Positions 59,405 through 64,000 of a stretch of 64,000 nucleotides of DNA are shown here, piece by piece. Every line of letters begins with the position of its first letter. The first letter of the stretch is position 1. The DNA lies in assembly GCA_958510875.1 (NCBI GenBank), contig OY294069.1, positions 175,256,868-175,320,867 of the forward strand, given 5' to 3'. The notes beneath the pieces were generated by a model. That model did not search any database and was not told where the DNA came from. It was given only the letters and a program-made list of their open reading frames with translations. Origin of the DNA: Endomychus coccineus (lineage: Eukaryota; Arthropoda; Insecta; Coleoptera; Endomychidae). The position numbers were made by a program, and so were the translations under genes.

Positions 59405-61092
59405 ACAAGTCCCTGGAAAATTAAACAAGAAATGATTCATCAGGTCAAAACTTATTAATTAAAACTTTATTATGCAATTTCGGCAGTCCTTCAAACGAGG
59501 CATTTGTTTCAGTGATGACCTCATCGTTGGAGACGAATCTCTTTCCGTCGAGCCATTTCTTCAAGTTTGGAAAGATATAAAAATCGCAGGGGGCCAAATT
59601 TGGAGAATACGGTGCATGACGAACTAATTCGTAGCGCAATTCATGCAATTTCGCCATTTCGACTGCGCCGGTGCGTTGTCCTAATGGAAGAGCACTTTTT
59701 TCTTTGCCAAATGCGGTCGCTTTCGCTTCAAATCGGCGTCGAATCGATCCAACAGATCTGCATAATATACGCCGGTGATCTGTTTGCCCTTTCCAAAGTA
59801 ATCGATATGGACGACACCGTGTGCATCCCAAAAAACCGTCGCCATGACTTTGTTGGCCGGTAAACCCACTTTGGCTTTTTCGACTTTGATTAGCCAGGAC
59901 AAGTCCACTGTTTCGACTGATCTTTGGTCTCTGGTATGTTGTGATGGATCCATGTTTACTCCACGGTTACGAAACGGTGCAAAAGTCCTTCTTATCGCGC
60001 TTGAACTTCGGCAAACACTCCTCTGAATTTGTCATACGGTCGCGCTTGTTGTCAACAGAGAGCAAATGAGGCACCCATCTGGCAGATAGTCTTCTTTCGG
60101 TTGAGATGCTTCCATTCCTGGGCTTCTGATCGATCCCTTGTTAGTACAATGTTCTTGCATAAGACCAATGTCTATATCATATTTGATCATGTAGATGCAT
60201 AGGGTTTGTTTGCAATACCTTGAGCATTGTTGAGCAGAGCAATACATCACTTATCGGCCGAGTCCGAGTCCATCTCCTCGTTTTCCGGAAGGGCTAATTG
60301 CTCGGAAGTAATTTTCTCCATTATCTCCTGGAAAGTGATTAGGTGGACGGTGCTAAACTGCCAGAATCCGGAGCGTTACCTTGGTGAGACTGAAGTGGGA
60401 ACGATAGTTCATGGCCCCTAGTCTCTTTCAGGACATCTCACCCATCAGCATCATCAGCAGGTCCCTTTCGGGTTGTCCTTGGTATCAATAAGCTCAGGCC
60501 CTTTCCCTCCATGGTCCCAATCCAGAGTATCTCGGTTAGGTTACATGGGTAACTCCTCAGCGATAACAGCACCGCGAGAATTTCGAGGCTAGACCCTCTG
60601 TCTCCAGCTTGTCGATCTTGAATATGATCCAAGTCATAATACATCCGGACTCACTCTCCAATAGAGACACATCTATTAAAAAATATTCATCAGATATTTT
60701 CATTAGAAAAATTAGTAATCTCGTTCACTTCAATTCGCCGATCGTCCAATATCATTCCAGGGATTTTATCAACGATTCTTGGCCTCAATTGGACGATCAG
60801 AACGTTCGGCGTTCTTCATGGTCCATTCTACCACAACTTGTGAATCGTTCCAATCGATGGTGAAAAGTCCCCATAATATTTAACAAGTGATGCTTCGGCT
60901 TGCGTAATGTTTTTTCCACGCAAGAAATAATGTTTAATCAAGGTGGCTTGCTTTCGATGAATGACAAAACAGAACTGAATGACATATCAGTCTGAAAATT
61001 GTAATGCGTTCTGGTTAAAGATGATACATCAACAATGTCAGATGGGATTTTCGATTGTGGCGCTATTTGTTTCATTTCACCATGCCCTCGCG
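59405..61092 (-). pseudogene. mariner copy E with a ~600-bp insertion
   Basis: On the minus strand: a TIR-like end (61092, GAGGGCATGGTGAAATG), the leader, the N-terminal region (LIKHYFLRGKNITQAEASLV near 60930-60880), DGRHEER-type linker, PWNDIGRSAN-like (60790-60735), then foreign sequence (60115-60718). After that ARWVPHLLSVDNKRD-type sequence (60090-60040, frameshifted), the region of the first catalytic Asp with a stop (VTVE-stop-TWIHHN, 59965), KVGLPANKVMATVFWDAHGV (59870 region), KKKVLFH-stop-DN (second Asp after a stop and a 10-base deletion), and VRHAPYSPNLAPCDFYIF (third Asp kept). The 3' end shows only a remnant near 59405. It is not functional. Confidence 0.88.
60115..60718 (-). 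other. Foreign insert inside mariner E
   Basis: The insert interrupts the transposase between the linker and the ARWVPH block. On the minus strand it has a moderately GC-rich leader, then an ATG at about 60318 opening MEKITSEQLALPENEEMDSD (to a stop near 60247). An acidic start of this kind resembles the beginning of ORF1 in some LINEs with RNase H, so a LINE 5' end is possible. I could not match it to another part of the window. Confidence 0.45.
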
Positions 61093-61975
61093 AGTGTCAA
61101 ATTCAATCTCTGTTGTAATTTTTTTAAATCAAATTAGATTTGAATTCCAAATATTCGGCAAGAGAAAAAAATAATTATAACCAAAAGTGTCAAACATTTC
61201 CTAATGTTCGTTTTCTTGTATAACCGTTCCACTGATGAGCTCTAAGAGAAGAAACAGTTGCCTGGAACTATAAGTTTGTGGCATTGCTGATCGATCTGGA
61301 CTAGAAATACATTATCATTTTTATTTGACGGAAGCCAACATGAGATAAATGAGTACATCCAAGTATTACAACATGGAGTATGTGTAAGGGCAATGTTGTT
61401 TTCTACAAATCGTTTCAGTTTATAACAGACGGAACTTCGATAGAATATTTGAGTTCACCCGCATCTCCAAACTCTTACATTCGTCCCGACATCAACTTCG
61501 CAATTGTCGAAGTCTATTTTCCCGTTTTATAACATGGAACAGTTGCTGAAGAATGGGTCCTTGTAGAGTTTTAAGATGATTTAATAACCGCCACGACTTC
61601 CCAGGACTGCACTTCGCGCATTTCAAACTTTCGATTCTCTCGACGATCTTAGAAATTAGTTTTTTAGCGACGTCTCTCTACCACCTTTATTTTTCCGAGT
61701 AACAATTTTTGTCTCTTTGTTTCCGGACCGCAAAGTTTCGAGAGTGAGAGAAGTTTCAAGAAGTTTCTTAATTCCATCCAGTCGCACTTAGTTTTTCCCG
61801 TTTAATTCTAACCAAATAATTCCGAAATGGAGAAGTCAAATAACCGTTGCCAAGGAGAAGACGTGTCAAGAGAGCATTTAATCTGATTGCCGTTGATACT
61901 CGTTATCATACTCTGAGCTGCTAATCAAGCAGCCAAAGTGTACTATCTCATTTCTCGTACATTATTGGAAAAAGG
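61093..61975. other. No gene recognised
   Basis: No open frames of note, coding motifs or matched repeats. Confidence 0.4.
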
Positions 61976-62710
61976 GTATTGGTAGTTTTTAGAAGATACA
62001 AATTACGGCAGATATCACAGAGTATATTTACTCATAAAGAAACATATTATAAATACTGATAACGTAAATGAAATAATGTAAACAATCATTCTAAGAGTTT
62101 CTCATATCTTGTTCTACAGTTTCACATATCTTCTTCAGCATTTTCTCATATTTTTTTCTGCAGAGTATTGGTAGTTTTCAGAAGAAACAAATTACTGATC
62201 AAGTAAATGAAATAATGTACACAAACTTTCTAAGAGTTTCTCATATCTCCTCCTACTGTTTCTCATATCTTTTCCTATAGTTTATCATATCTTCTTCTAT
62301 AGTTTTCCCATATACGAGTATTCTACAGTTTATCTTACCTTCTTCGATAGATTTCTCATATCTTCTACAGTTTCACATATCTTCTTCAACATTTTCTCAT
62401 ATTTTCTTCTAGAGAGTATCGATAGTTTTCAGAAACAACAAATAACGGCGGATATCATGTGGTGTATTTACTGATAAGAACAACATATTATAAATACTGA
62501 TCAAGTAAATGAAATAATATAAACATACATTCTAAAAGTTTCTCATATCTTTCTTTATAGTTTCTCATACCTTCTTCTATAATTTTTTCATATCTTCTAC
62601 AGTTTCACATACCTTCTCTTATATATGGATTTCTCATATCTTCTACAGTTTAACATATCTTCTTCAATATTTTCTCATATTTTTTTCTAGAGTTTCTCAT
62701 ATATACTTTT
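61976..62710. repeat. Composite satellite (TTTCTCATATCTTCTTCTA-type units)
   Basis: Short units of about 20-25 bases (AGTTTCTCATATCTTCTTCT with variants) recur more than 15 times. They are interspersed with three copies of a longer segment beginning GTATTGGTAGTTTTTAGAAG-like (61976, 62163, 62415) and containing CATATTATAAATACTGAT and AAATGAAATAATGTAAAC. The middle long copy has an internal deletion. Confidence 0.85.
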
Positions 62711-63062
62711 TCAGCCACACTGGAGGGATGTATAGGATAAATGGCGAGGGTATGGGTGAGAAAAGAGGAGAAAAGTACTGAGAGGAATATTTGTAACCCA
62801 ATATCTAATGACTATGAATATGAAGAGGCACAGCATCGTCAGGACCTTACGGAAGCGGTGTTGATGTTGACAACGTGAGGGTGCTGGCAAAAGAATATTG
62901 AGGTGGGGGACACTGTTTTTCTACGAATCGTATAGTGCTTTCAGCTTAGAATGTGACTAGTTAACGACTTGCACTCTCAACTGTCTATTTTAGTATATAG
63001 TCAATATCGGTACTTGCCGAAATACTTATTCCGTAGCTGGTGGAAATTATTCTCTCCTGTTA
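62711..63062. other. No gene recognised
   Basis: Single-copy-looking spacer between satellite and mariner. Confidence 0.4.
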
Positions 63063-63824
63063 TACGAGGGCAAAGTGAAAAGTTCCTGAAAATAAAACAG
63101 ATGGTGCCACAATGTGACATTTGTTATGTACCATCTTTAACTAGAACGCATTGGAATTTTAAGACTGATATGTCATTCAGTTCCTTTTTGACACCCATCG
63201 AAAGGAAGCAACCTCGAAGATTTTTGTAAACATGGAAATAAGTGCATTTCGCGTTTTAATTAAACATTATTTCTTGCGTTGAAAAAACATGGATCTATCA
63301 CAACACACCAGAGACCAAAGAACAGTCGAAACAGTGTACTTGTCCAGGCGAATCGAAGCCAAAAAAGGTCAAAGTGGGTTCATCGGCCAACAAAGTCATG
63401 GTTACAGTTTTTTGGGATGCGCACAGTATCGTATATTATGCAGAGCTGTATTTGAAAAAGAACAACGCACTGGCGCACAGGTCCGCAGTCGCAATGGCAA
63501 AATTGCATGAATTGCGCTACGAATTGGTTCGTCATCCACCATATTCTCCAGATTTGACCCCCTGCAATTTTTATCCATTTCCAAACTTGGAAAAAAGGCT
63601 CGACGGAAAGGTATTTGGCTCCAACGATGAGGTCATCGCTGAAACAAACGCCTATTTCGAAGGATTGCCGAAATCGTATTATTTGGAAGAGATCGAAAAA
63701 TTATAAAGACTTTGGCCGAAGTGTATCGGGCTACAAAGAGATTATGTTGAGAAATAAAATAAGTTTTGACCAAATAACTCATTTCTTGTTTCAGTTTTCA
63801 GGGACTTTTCACCTTGCCCTAGTA
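63063..63824 (+). mobile_element. mariner copy F, deletion derivative with TA duplication
   Basis: TA-CGAGGGCAAAGTGAAAAGTT and AACTTTTCACC-type/TTGCCCTAG-TA ends frame a 760-bp copy. The transposase start (SAFRVLIKHYFLR, about 63240) is joined, after deletion of the DNA-binding region, to a piece beginning DLSQHTRDQRTVETV (63289), then VMVTVFWDAHSIV (63400-63435). A deletion removes the second catalytic Asp (KKNNALAHRS). The third block reads VRHPPYSPDLTPCN, with Asn replacing the catalytic Asp. The 3' part EVIAETNAYFEGLPKSYYLE and the terminal repeat are well kept. Confidence 0.9.
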
Positions 63825-64000
63825 TTTTACTCATTTCATTGATTCGGATAAAAACATAGTTAAATTCATGATCACAATATTCTGATGAAGAATTAATGAT
63901 CAGCATTGCAAGTTAATTTACCCTTTTTATAAGAAAAATTATAATCGTATTCTTCGAGCTTCAAACGCCATCTAACTAATTTTGAATTTGCTTCTTTTAG
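63825..64000. other. No gene recognised
   Basis: AT-rich end of the window. Confidence 0.4.

Noticed and set aside
62030..62710. Repeats with regular spacing, considered as CRISPR
   Set aside because: Units are contiguous and degenerate, with no unique spacers, and the genome is eukaryotic.

Overview
The window reads as AT-rich, repeat-dense animal DNA, most likely from an insect. The reasons are several irritans-type mariner copies, R1/I-like LINEs with RNase H, Jockey/CR1-like LINEs, Penelope-like elements (PLEs) with GIY-YIG endonuclease, a Ty3/gypsy fragment, and an LTR followed by a tRNA-Ser-type primer site. No intact host gene, tRNA, rRNA, CRISPR array or bacterial-style operon is visible. 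Every coding trace I can name belongs to a transposable element, and every one is broken by stops, frameshifts, truncation or later insertion. The species cannot be decided from the sequence.

Layout. 1-3.5 kb: an inverted repeat whose left arm encodes, on the minus strand, a canonical type I hammerhead ribozyme (799-840), then an RNase H scrap and a LINE with RT and RNase H. 4.0-4.9 kb: an 830-bp palindrome. 5.6-8.1 kb: a LINE-B fragment, diverged repeats and a PLE end. 8.6-9.6 kb: the 3' half of a second RNase H LINE. 11.3-12.1 kb: a mariner remnant and an RT scrap. 13.7-15.0 kb: a 1.26-kb palindrome. 16.8-17.1 kb: LTR plus primer site. 18.0-21.7 kb: two LINE families. 24.1 kb: a 34-bp hairpin between 10-bp direct repeats. 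25.1-28.7 kb: mariner and LINE scraps. 29.6-34.6 kb: one PLE fragment, a third palindrome (31.4-32.2 kb), and a PLE inverted dimer bounded by an 11-bp direct repeat (32.6-34.6 kb). 35.4-36.7 kb: a LINE RT split by a mariner at TA. 39.0-45.3 kb: LINE-B and another LINE, a gypsy pol tail, and a second PLE type. 48.2-55.0 kb: I-like, R1-like and LINE-B fragments with a mariner 5' end. 55.25 kb: a weaker hammerhead-like motif. 56.5-58.5 kb: tandem repeats split by a LINE. 59.4-63.8 kb: a mariner carrying a 600-bp insert, a composite satellite and a mariner deletion derivative.

How the parts fit: repeated insertion of elements into elements, in both orientations, as expected of a pericentromeric or otherwise gene-poor block. 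The most interesting signals are RNA and DNA structures rather than proteins: the hammerhead ribozymes, the PLE inverted dimer that appears to have inserted as one unit, and three unrelated long palindromes that could fold into near-complete hairpins.
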